A DNA stretch of 64,000 nt from Saprospiraceae bacterium (GTDB lineage: Bacteria > Bacteroidota > Bacteroidia > Chitinophagales > Saprospiraceae). Shown here in pieces: positions 9,015 to 17,884 of the stretch. The stretch spans positions 16,256 through 80,255 of the forward strand of contig JAJCYH010000025.1 of NCBI GenBank assembly GCA_029262995.1, written 5' to 3'. The notes under the pieces are model-generated. The model was not told where the DNA came from and searched no databases. It saw only the letters and a program-made list of their open reading frames with translations. Position 1 is the stretch's first letter. Every line of letters begins with the position of its first letter. A program made the translations under genes and the position numbers.

Positions 9015-9257
9015 TTATTCACTACAATCGCAGTCCTGGCATTCCACTAAAGTCTCAAATGGTACCACCCCACTACATCCACCCCAAATAAATTCAAGAC
9101 ACTTCATAGAATCCTTATCATAATAATAAATAGGAATTGCTGCATTACATGGACCTACTTCTGGTGATAAATTGCATTCCGGACAAGAATCCTTATCATC
9201 AGAACAAGAGAATAACACACAAGTAAATATAACTATACAATACAATAGAGATTTCAC
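9015..9257 (-). CDS. Lipoprotein with a divergent Kunitz/BPTI-type protease-inhibitor domain
   Basis: Lipobox VLFSC, then C-x8-GPC-like-x15-C-x7(FIWGG)-C: CNLSPEVGPCNAAIPIYYYDKDSMKCLEFIWGGCSGVVPFETLVECQDC. Cys spacing 8-15-7 equals BPTI. Confidence 0.8.
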   Translation of the reverse strand: MKSLLYCIVIFTCVLFSCSDDKDSCPECNLSPEVGPCNAAIPIYYYDKDSMKCLEFIWGGCSGVVPFETLVECQDCDCSE

Positions 9258-9574
9258 ATCTATACTTTTCTATTATGACGATAGATTAAGACAAACTGTT
9301 GGAATTTAAAAAGAGTACATAATCCCTTATTTCTAGCTTTCTTGTATTCAAAATGCCAAACCAAATAAATGATTTCTCCTACTATGCATATTTATTTTGA
9401 AGCAATAATCCTATATTCATTAAGATTACCGCCAAGATCGGCTAATTCTGCTAAAGCACAGCTGCAATAGGGTGTCAATACTAGCCCAAAAAAAATCTAC
9501 AAAGCCATAAAAAAGTAGATTTATTTTGAATTTAATGTGAACTTGAAATGTTCTGAAATAAATTAAATAACACA

Positions 9575-10471
9575 TTGAAACTAATATTAATCTTTGTACT
9601 TATTATAGGCTCTTTAAAAGCTCAGGTTTTAGAAATTCCTTTGGACAAATATGCATTCACCAAATTTGACAATACCATCGATAGCAAGCTAACTCTGGAG
9701 CTTCAAACCATCTTGAACAAAAACAAAGAATGGAAAAGCTTGATAAAAAACAAAAAACTTTGCCTTGGGGTCGTTGACATTAGTAACCCCGATAAACCTA
9801 TCAGTGCTTTAATCAATGGCAATCACATGATGTATGCTGCCAGTTTACCCAAAATAGCTATTCTATTGGCCGTAATGGATGCAATTGACAAAGGCGAATT
9901 GGAAATGACTCCTGACTTAGATAAACTTATGAGCGATATGATCAGGGTATCCAGTAATTCAAGCTCTACTGCTCTTATTGATCTAGTAGGTTACGAACAT
10001 ATTGCAAACGTATTGCAAGATGAACGATTTAATTTTTATGATGAAGATCAACATGGTGGTCTTTGGGTGGGGAAAAGATATGCGGCAGGTGGAAGAAGGT
10101 ATCCCGAACCAATAAAAGGACTTAGCCATGCGGCAACGGTCAAACAAGTATGCAGATACTATTATATGCTTGCTTATGGCAAAATGATTGATTGCACAAG
10201 ATCAGAACAAATGCTATCCTACCTTCATGACCCACACCTTCATCACAAATTTGTTAACTCCCTAGAAAAGGTTGCACCTTTAGCAGACCTATACAGAAAG
10301 TCAGGTACATGGCAAGTCTATCATGCCGATTCTGTTCTTGTTATTGGAGACGAATGGCGTGCATATATCCTAGTGGGCTTAATCGAAAGTCCAAATGGAG
10401 AAGATCATATGAGAAGAATTTTAATGGAAGTTGATAACTTACTGTACAAGAAAAACTTCAAATCGAAATAA
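9575..10471 (+). CDS. Secreted class-A beta-lactamase-like serine hydrolase
   Basis: Signal peptide; SLPK (SxxK), SSNSS (SxN-like) and KSGTWQ (KTG-like) motifs; TTG start. Confidence 0.8.
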   Translation: MKLILIFVLIIGSLKAQVLEIPLDKYAFTKFDNTIDSKLTLELQTILNKNKEWKSLIKNKKLCLGVVDISNPDKPISALINGNHMMYAASLPKIAILLAVMDAIDKGELEMTPDLDKLMSDMIRVSSNSSSTALIDLVGYEHIANVLQDERFNFYDEDQHGGLWVGKRYAAGGRRYPEPIKGLSHAATVKQVCRYYYMLAYGKMIDCTRSEQMLSYLHDPHLHHKFVNSLEKVAPLADLYRKSGTWQVYHADSVLVIGDEWRAYILVGLIESPNGEDHMRRILMEVDNLLYKKNFKSK

Positions 10472-10559
10472 TTAGAATAAAATTTAGGTCATCACTAGGT
10501 ATATATTAAGAAACAAGTCTTTAGAATGGATTAGATCCATAGATTCTACGGTATGGCGC

Positions 10560-13136
10560 ATGCAGCGGATTATTTTCTGCCTGATCTGCGCTCTGTTACT
10601 TGTTAAGCCAACTTCCAATTCTCTATTCTTATCTATACTTGGCATTGATTCATTGCCGTTCGCTTATATTACAGTTAGTGCAATTGCTTTAATCATTAGT
10701 CTTTTTTACAACAAGCACATTGATATAGTTGCACCAAAAAAGCTATTCATTATAAGCTCCTTGGTTAGTGCAATGCTTTTGGTCGCAATTGCTTATTGCC
10801 TTTATTATAATTTTTTCCAAGATACAGTTGTATTTGCTTTTTACCTTTTTGTTTCTGTATTTGGAATTCTCTCTGCTTCTCAGTTTTGGATTCTATTCAA
10901 TCAAATCTTCAATGCCCGGCAGGCAAGAAAGTATTTTGGTGTTATAGGCAGTGGCGCTATTGCCGGTGGAATTGTAGGTGGCTACCTTGCAACCATCATT
11001 ACAGCAATTACAAGTAGCGAGTTTGTTTTAATTGCAGCTGCTATATTTATCCTAACTGCAGTTTTTGAAGTTACTAAACTAAAGAAAGAAGGTCTTAACT
11101 CCTTGAAAAACAGAGAAGCCAACAACGACCCAAAAGCATCTATACTCAGACCGTTCTTTTTGATAAAAAGCACTAGGCACCTAAAACTCTTTGCACTCCT
11201 AGTAACTGTAAGTGTATTTGTAGCCAAGTTGATTGATTATCAGTTTGGGTACTTTGCATCACAAGCATTTACAACCGAAGATGAATTAACAGCCTTTTAT
11301 GGGTTTTGGTATTCGAGCTTTAACCTCGTAGCCTTGATCATACAACTTTTTATAACCAATAAGATTGTTGGAAGGTTTGGAGTAGCTCATAGTATCCTAA
11401 TATTACCGGTTCTGGTATTGATGGGTAGTGTTCTTTTACTAATTCTGCCTGTGCTTATGTTTGCCTTAACGATCAAACTATTAGATGCAAGTTTGAAGCA
11501 ATCCATAAATAAGGCATCGTTTGAACTTATAATGTTGCCAATACCTGAAGACATCAAACTAAAAACCAAAACATTCATCGATCTATTTATAGATAGTCTA
11601 GCAACCGGGATATCAGGACTCGCCATTATCTTTATCATCAATGCCTTAAACCTTCCCAATTATGTAATAACTATTATCATAATTGCCGCAGGCTTCGTTT
11701 GGTATTATTACGCAAACGTTATTCGTAAGGAATACAAAGAAGTATTCAGGAATAGTTTGAAGTTAAAATCTGATCATGGCGTCATTTCCAACAAGAACTT
11801 GCTTGAGCAATATGAAGAAGTTCTCAGCTCAGGTAATGATTTTCAAATACTAAAAACATTAAAAATTCTTAAATCGACAGATTTTAAAATTAATAGTACT
11901 ATTGTAAACAATCTTCTAAACAACCAAAATCCAAAAATTGTAATCGCGATTATTCATCAGATTTTATTTGAAAATTCAGACTATGCGACCGAGGTTAAAG
12001 CTTTACTGAACCACCCAATCTCAGAAGTTAAAAGCGCTGCCTTTGAATATCTAATAAATCATCAGGATCATCTTGAAACACACTTTCTACTTAAATATCT
12101 AGAAAGTAAAGATTATGATCAATTAATCATGGCCTTGTCTGCCTATTCAAAAGAATTTGGTAATAATATTACTATTCTCAAAGTTCTCGATATTGAAAAA
12201 AGAATACAACTTCTTATTGATGAATATCGGAAAGATAGCAACATTCTTAAGCCTTATCACTTGACCGGAATTGTCAATAGCATAGCCTCCTGTAAATTTG
12301 AATCTCTATACTATTTTATTGAGGAACTAATCTATCATCAAGATAAAGAAATTAGAGGCTTCGCTATTTTAGAAGCAGGCGTAACTGGATCAGAGAATTT
12401 CTTAAAAATACTTAGTTCATTGCTTAGTAATCCAGAATACGATGAGCAAGAAGAAATTTATATAGCTTTAGCTAAGTATGGCTTAAAAGAACTATACGTT
12501 TTAGAAAACCAACTTAGTGTATCCGGAGATTATTTAAGTCTTCGTAAGATTCCATATATATACAGCAAGATTGCTAAGCAAGAAGCAATTACCAGGCTCG
12601 AAGGGCTTCTAAAGCATAAGGATCTCGTCATACGAAACAACAGCATTCATGCTATGTCTGAACTTCTTAATAAATATCCTTTATTGAAAACTAATAGCTC
12701 AGCACTATCACTATTGTTGATTGAAGAATCAAAATACAATAATGCTATTGTTAAGGTCCTTATTGAATTTGATGAAAAACAAAAAACCGATAAATCTCCC
12801 CACGAACTTATTAATGTATTGAAATCAAAAATTGACAGTAATCTAAAAGTAATTTTTAGCCTGCTTGACATGATTTACCCACCTGAGGATTATCTTCAAT
12901 TATATGAATATGTAAAAGGTTCTGATGAAGATTTAAGAAACAATGCAATAGAGTATGTTGACAATTCTTTGCAACCAAATTTAAAGAACATTATCATTCC
13001 GTTAATAGAATATCATTTTAATGAAAGTTCTTACAGCATTGATGACATTAAAATCCAAGAGTATGAAATGAGATCTTTCTTAATTGAAAATAGAGATGAA
13101 GAAATAAGAAAAGCTGCCAACAAGTTTTTCAATTAA
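10560..13136 (+). CDS. MFS/Npt-type (ATP:ADP antiporter-like) membrane protein with C-terminal HEAT-like repeats
   Basis: Multiple TM helices in the first ~400 aa with ARKYFGVIGSGAIAGGIVGGYLA, reminiscent of Npt1/Npt2 nucleotide transporters; helical-repeat C-terminus. Confidence 0.65.
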   Translation: MQRIIFCLICALLLVKPTSNSLFLSILGIDSLPFAYITVSAIALIISLFYNKHIDIVAPKKLFIISSLVSAMLLVAIAYCLYYNFFQDTVVFAFYLFVSVFGILSASQFWILFNQIFNARQARKYFGVIGSGAIAGGIVGGYLATIITAITSSEFVLIAAAIFILTAVFEVTKLKKEGLNSLKNREANNDPKASILRPFFLIKSTRHLKLFALLVTVSVFVAKLIDYQFGYFASQAFTTEDELTAFYGFWYSSFNLVALIIQLFITNKIVGRFGVAHSILILPVLVLMGSVLLLILPVLMFALTIKLLDASLKQSINKASFELIMLPIPEDIKLKTKTFIDLFIDSLATGISGLAIIFIINALNLPNYVITIIIIAAGFVWYYYANVIRKEYKEVFRNSLKLKSDHGVISNKNLLEQYEEVLSSGNDFQILKTLKILKSTDFKINSTIVNNLLNNQNPKIVIAIIHQILFENSDYATEVKALLNHPISEVKSAAFEYLINHQDHLETHFLLKYLESKDYDQLIMALSAYSKEFGNNITILKVLDIEKRIQLLIDEYRKDSNILKPYHLTGIVNSIASCKFESLYYFIEELIYHQDKEIRGFAILEAGVTGSENFLKILSSLLSNPEYDEQEEIYIALAKYGLKELYVLENQLSVSGDYLSLRKIPYIYSKIAKQEAITRLEGLLKHKDLVIRNNSIHAMSELLNKYPLLKTNSSALSLLLIEESKYNNAIVKVLIEFDEKQKTDKSPHELINVLKSKIDSNLKVIFSLLDMIYPPEDYLQLYEYVKGSDEDLRNNAIEYVDNSLQPNLKNIIIPLIEYHFNESSYSIDDIKIQEYEMRSFLIENRDEEIRKAANKFFN

Positions 13137-13147
13137 TCTTAAAGCCA

Positions 13148-14419
13148 TTAAATATTACTTTCCTTTACAATCTTATCTATACTTCCAGCAAGAAGGTTAT
13201 GATCAATATTAGAATTTTTACGCAGGACATTACTCATTAAAGCTACCATATATTTACGGCCATCAGTATGTTCAACTATGGCAACTGAATTCATAAAATT
13301 ATCTACATTGCCTTTATACTTCTCACAGACATAATTTTCTTCTTGTCTACATTTATACAAGGATCCAGATTTAAAATAAACAGCTGCAGACTTAAGCGAG
13401 CTGTTTGATGCAAATCGTATACGTCTGTCCGTCAAATACATCAACTTCTTAATTTCAAGGCTGGATTCTGTATCTATAATTTGTCCATGCTCCAATGTAT
13501 AAAGCCATTTGATTAATCCTGTAACAGTAGCTTGACTTCCACCATAGGGTGTGATTTGATTTGTAGCACCTCTGGTAAAAAAGCTGCCTAATCGAAATTC
13601 ATTATCTGATATTCCTATTTCACGCAAGGGCTCATTGACCAGGTCTACTGCTAATCTGGAAAGCATTCGCTTGTCTGCATTTTTAAAAAATTCAATGCTG
13701 CCTTCAGAACTTAGTTCGGGATAGTCAAGCCCCAATTGATTCATCAACAACAACTCTCTCCACACAACACTAGCGGCACCATTGCTGCTAACAGAAACCA
13801 TATGATCTAACCATTCAAACAAACTAAAGACATCCGATTCAACCAATAATCGTTTTTCAAAAGTATTCTTCTCAGGATTATAGATTGGTACGGGGTGGAT
13901 ATTAGGCAGTGCCCATTTCCCCGCTTTTACTTGTTTGTTTTTTAATAATTCAATTCTTTTATCAAAATCATATGGATATAAGTTTTCCAATTCACAGAAC
14001 ATTGCAGTTAATATAGCCAATTTACCAACACTCCCTGGCTGATAAGCTCTGCTACCCTTCCGCTCCGCATATCTTATATCCTCAATGTTTGTAATATCAA
14101 TAATGGCTATACTGTATGAGTCATCAAGATTTGGAAAAAGACTATTGATTTTCTTTTGAAAAGCAGCATCCGTCTCAGGAAAATCTTGGACATTGTGATC
14201 CAATAAAGATAATCTGATGCTATCAGAAATCAACAATGCGCCTGTTGGAAGCCCACTTTTCCCTGGAGCATCTAATTCCATTTTCTGAACACGCAACAAT
14301 CTTCTGATTCCTGTTCTTGCAAAACCATCGATTGGATACGCCATTAGTACTTCCATGGACATTATACAAACAATAAATAAACCTAGTGAAAAGCGATATA
14401 AGATTTTATAACTGATCAT
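13148..14419 (-). CDS. Secreted beta-lactamase-family serine hydrolase
   Basis: Signal peptide; PGSVGKLAIL (SxxK), SSNGAASVVW (SxN), KSGSLYKC (KSG). Confidence 0.75.
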   Translation of the reverse strand: MISYKILYRFSLGLFIVCIMSMEVLMAYPIDGFARTGIRRLLRVQKMELDAPGKSGLPTGALLISDSIRLSLLDHNVQDFPETDAAFQKKINSLFPNLDDSYSIAIIDITNIEDIRYAERKGSRAYQPGSVGKLAILTAMFCELENLYPYDFDKRIELLKNKQVKAGKWALPNIHPVPIYNPEKNTFEKRLLVESDVFSLFEWLDHMVSVSSNGAASVVWRELLLMNQLGLDYPELSSEGSIEFFKNADKRMLSRLAVDLVNEPLREIGISDNEFRLGSFFTRGATNQITPYGGSQATVTGLIKWLYTLEHGQIIDTESSLEIKKLMYLTDRRIRFASNSSLKSAAVYFKSGSLYKCRQEENYVCEKYKGNVDNFMNSVAIVEHTDGRKYMVALMSNVLRKNSNIDHNLLAGSIDKIVKESNI

Positions 14420-17309
14420 TGATTTTAATTTTTAAGTTTTCTGGAATCTGAGGATCAAGACCTATAAGGTAAGAAGATGAAACGGCTTTTTTATTTTCTA
14501 CAAAAGGTCTAATTTGAAACAAGTACAAGTTATCTCCAACAAATCCCAGTTCAATATCATAAGGAGGATTCATACCTGTTGATGGCATTTGTTCACGGAT
14601 GACTTGATAAGCTTTCCAAAGCTCCTTTATATTATCATAACTTAACAATCGCTGTGACAACTTAGTCTTTCCCGTACTTGTAGCACCACTAGATGACAAG
14701 TATTTATAATCTAAATCCCTGCTAGGTGACATCAAAATATTCTTTCCGTTTGGCAACAAAATCCAAGCTTCCGATTTTTGACCATCAACAGCTCCTCCAA
14801 CGCCTTGACTGAAGGCTACGTTTAAAGCATTTGTATAATCGCCATTTAGATCTTTAGAAATGACAACCCCTGACTTGTCTACAAATACACTAGGAATTAT
14901 CAAAATACTTGGATAAACATCTAAAGGGTTGGTCAAAAATTTCTGTCTCCACTTGTAACTGCGCTCAGAATACGGAGAGGCCCAAACTTTCTTAATACCA
15001 TGAAATATTTTATCCTTATCGATTAAATTAAATAAAGTAAGATTTAGACCAGCTCCTGTAAAATCTTTAAGATCTTCCATATTTGTATCAGACCGAAGAA
15101 AGACAGGTATATTGCCCAAATTTTTACCAAATTCTGACTGGAACATCGATTCCATCTGCTTTTTAAACGATTCTTTCAGAGGCATATCCAGAATGAATTC
15201 AGAGAGCCGCTTTAAGCGATCGATACAATATTTATTTATGTCATCGCTATTACTACCCGAATCCTCCATCGCCTTTGCAGACGTAAATGTATCATCTAAA
15301 AATGACCAATAACTGAAATCCTTACCAGGAACCATTTGCTGCATATGATCTCTGAATATACTAAATGGGACTACCATCCCGTTTACCAGTTTGTCTGGAA
15401 AAAGCTGTTTTAATTTGCCAAAATTAGCAGCCTTTGGACCACATAATACTCCTGAAGATGAAGCATCCACCTCATTTATAGAAAGGACCCGATTAGAGAC
15501 TAAGTCAAGTCTAGAGATTGGTACTTCTACGACGTTTTCATCTATACTTACTTTTGAAAATAAAGCAAGCTCTTCCTTGTCCATATCTTTGGCCAATTTT
15601 AATACAACACCACCTTTGGGAGAAACAGCATAAAACACTTCTTTCTCATCATAGCTTCTGAGCTGCTTAAAGACATCATTGGTTATTATCGAGTTAGGGA
15701 TACCTAGATTCCTTGCCAGTAGTTGAATATGAGAAACCATATTTCCTTCACTAATAGAAAGTATTCCAGATACAGGCAATAAATCAGAAGGGGGATTTTG
15801 AAAAGCATAAATAGCTCCAGGTTCAAAATTATCTTCATCGATATGATCAACCACCTTTAACTTTGCTCGCACATAACCAGGGTTAACGCCATTAAGATCC
15901 CCTGTGTTTTTACCAAACAAAGAATTCTTGAACTTAATTTTCGTATTGATGTAATCATGCAACTGTGATGTTGTCGTGCCTAATGCCAAAAGAACACTGG
16001 ATCTGATTCTGTCATCTACAAACCCATTCACCAATCGTTCAAAACCCAAAAACATCTGAAGCTCATGATCAAAGCTCATACTCACAAGACCACTACCCCA
16101 TTGAATATTTTTCTTTAAGCTTCGGTAAAAATAGTAAACATCATCAAAGGCTATATTATCCATATTTACTTGACTAAATACGGTCATGAGTTCTTCGAGT
16201 TCCCATTCGAAAATATATCCTGTAGATTCCGAAATTTTAGAAAGATAACATGCTTTATCCAATACTTGAGAGAGAGTATTTGCCTTCCAACCTCCAAGGT
16301 CAGATAGTAATTTGGCCTCTATTTCTACAGAAATGTCCATCAGATTCATTTTAGCCTTTGAAGACATTGAAGACAAGAATTTCTGCTTTAATAATGATAG
16401 CAAATCCGAGGAACGCATAATCAATTCTTCACCTGAAATTCGATCTGCGGTAGTCATGAAATATTCAAGTTCAGTTCTAAGGGAAGAATTTTGTGCAAAC
16501 AAGGACAATCGATTTTCAATTATACTCTTGTACGTTTTTGCATAAAACAATTCCATATTTCCAATAAGCTTATCCAAGTCTACCAATATCGCCTTCGAAA
16601 GTTTATCTTCATTATCCAATTTATACTTCTTGCAAGATTCTATATCTGCAGCAGAAGGGTTACCATGTATTTTGATTCTTATAGGCATAAAATCTTGGCG
16701 AGTATCTGAAATCGACTTAGAAATAGCTCTTATATTTTGAATTAAAGCAGTTTCTTTTTTATGAGGAATGTATTTGAACATTTCTCTAGTCAGATAAAAG
16801 TTGTCTTCAGTTTGTGCCTTACTTTCCAATAGCCATAATAGGAATACATTACCCCAAGCCGATTCGTCTTCATCCTGCATGGCTCCTCTGTAGAACCTTG
16901 ATTTTCGTTGAATCCAACCATCATCTGCTAGATATAAAAACTGCTCTAGAATATATTGCTTGACTCTAGAGAAGCTATTCTTATCATCTAAAAAATCTTG
17001 ATTATCTGTTCCTGCTAAGATTTGACCTAAATAAATATGATCCTTCTGTCCTAAGTCTAGAACCCAATCTTTATATCTGGCTCTTTGAATGCCACCAGGT
17101 TGAGAACAGTTTTGACCAGGAGGTAAAGTACTACCATCGGGGCAAAACCATCTTATGTCTTTATAAGGACCACGTAAATCCTCTTTAAAGTCTTGGATGT
17201 GTTTTATGATATCATTGGTGCGTTGTAAACTTAAACCATTTTGCGCTAAGCCTATTTTGCATAACAATGCAAGAAAAAGAATTATAAAAATCCTTTTGGA
17301 TATAAACAT
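14406..17309 (-). CDS. Secreted PEP/pyruvate-binding-domain protein with phosphohistidine domain N-terminal to ATP-grasp domain (glucan water dikinase-like order)
   Basis: Signal peptide MFISKRIFIILFLALLCKIGLAQ; EGNMVSHIQLLARNLGIPN (phosphohistidine loop) followed by GPKAANFGKLKQLFP and FLRSDTNMEDLKDFTGAGLNLT (PPDK_N/ATP-grasp). Confidence 0.8.
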   Translation of the reverse strand: MFISKRIFIILFLALLCKIGLAQNGLSLQRTNDIIKHIQDFKEDLRGPYKDIRWFCPDGSTLPPGQNCSQPGGIQRARYKDWVLDLGQKDHIYLGQILAGTDNQDFLDDKNSFSRVKQYILEQFLYLADDGWIQRKSRFYRGAMQDEDESAWGNVFLLWLLESKAQTEDNFYLTREMFKYIPHKKETALIQNIRAISKSISDTRQDFMPIRIKIHGNPSAADIESCKKYKLDNEDKLSKAILVDLDKLIGNMELFYAKTYKSIIENRLSLFAQNSSLRTELEYFMTTADRISGEELIMRSSDLLSLLKQKFLSSMSSKAKMNLMDISVEIEAKLLSDLGGWKANTLSQVLDKACYLSKISESTGYIFEWELEELMTVFSQVNMDNIAFDDVYYFYRSLKKNIQWGSGLVSMSFDHELQMFLGFERLVNGFVDDRIRSSVLLALGTTTSQLHDYINTKIKFKNSLFGKNTGDLNGVNPGYVRAKLKVVDHIDEDNFEPGAIYAFQNPPSDLLPVSGILSISEGNMVSHIQLLARNLGIPNSIITNDVFKQLRSYDEKEVFYAVSPKGGVVLKLAKDMDKEELALFSKVSIDENVVEVPISRLDLVSNRVLSINEVDASSSGVLCGPKAANFGKLKQLFPDKLVNGMVVPFSIFRDHMQQMVPGKDFSYWSFLDDTFTSAKAMEDSGSNSDDINKYCIDRLKRLSEFILDMPLKESFKKQMESMFQSEFGKNLGNIPVFLRSDTNMEDLKDFTGAGLNLTLFNLIDKDKIFHGIKKVWASPYSERSYKWRQKFLTNPLDVYPSILIIPSVFVDKSGVVISKDLNGDYTNALNVAFSQGVGGAVDGQKSEAWILLPNGKNILMSPSRDLDYKYLSSSGATSTGKTKLSQRLLSYDNIKELWKAYQVIREQMPSTGMNPPYDIELGFVGDNLYLFQIRPFVENKKAVSSSYLIGLDPQIPENLKIKINDQL

Positions 17310-17409
17310 TTGATTGATTTTGTCAAAGAATTGTGAGTAATGAAAATTGGTATCAGAACAAATATTAATTTGCGCTTTAATAAAGATGCAACAATTTTAT
17401 CATATTTGC

Positions 17410-17455
17410 TTTAGCAAAATTTAAAATAAAAGCAGGGCCCTAAGGCCCTACCCAA
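17410..17455 (-). terminator. Terminator downstream of the 55-aa ORF
   Basis: Minus strand reads AGGGCC-TTAG-GGCCCT then GCTTTTATTTT; a second upstream hairpin GAAACTAT...ATAGTTTC is at ~17458..17490. Confidence 0.65.
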
Positions 17456-17532
17456 AGCGAAACTATAATATCCGATAGGGATAGTTTCTCATATAAATTA
17501 TAATCTCAATTCCTATTGAAAGACTATTCCAA

Positions 17533-17700
17533 TTATGCTCTGACTCCTAGCGGAACGTCTATTGAATAACCATTATTGATTTCAGACTTGAGTTCATGCC
17601 ACTGAAGGATATAATCTAATTTCAATGGTAACCCAGCGTCAAAATAATCTTTCCCCTGATGGATGGCTGTTACTGCTTTAAGCATTTCTTCTCTATTCAT
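17533..17700 (-). CDS. 55-aa orphan small protein (start reassigned from 17790 to 17700)
   Basis: MNREEMLKAVTAIHQGKDYFDAGLPLKLDYILQWHELKSEINNGYSIDVPLGVRA; the N-terminal part of the listed ORF overlaps the upstream terminator region. Confidence 0.5.
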   Translation of the reverse strand: MNREEMLKAVTAIHQGKDYFDAGLPLKLDYILQWHELKSEINNGYSIDVPLGVRA

Positions 17701-17773
17701 AATTATTGATTTAATAGCTGATGAATGAATTAATACTTCAAATAAAGCAGTTACCATGCAACCTATTTGCACT

Positions 17774-17805
17774 ATAAAAAAGAGGAGCACAATTCAGTAC
17801 TCCTC
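17774..17805 (-). terminator. Rho-independent terminator of the large T9SS/cohesin gene
   Basis: Minus strand GAGGAG-TACTGAATTGTG-CTCCTC-TTTTTT. Confidence 0.75.
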
Positions 17806-17884
17806 TCATGGGTTTATAAAATTTTGCAGATTTCTTATAGGTATATTACTACCCTAAAGAATCCATACTATGTCATTTAGTGCA

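Noticed and set aside
9575-14419. Acquired beta-lactam resistance island
   Set aside because: The two beta-lactamase-like proteins are divergent housekeeping-type serine hydrolases; no mobile-element signatures flank them and no known resistance family is recognisable.
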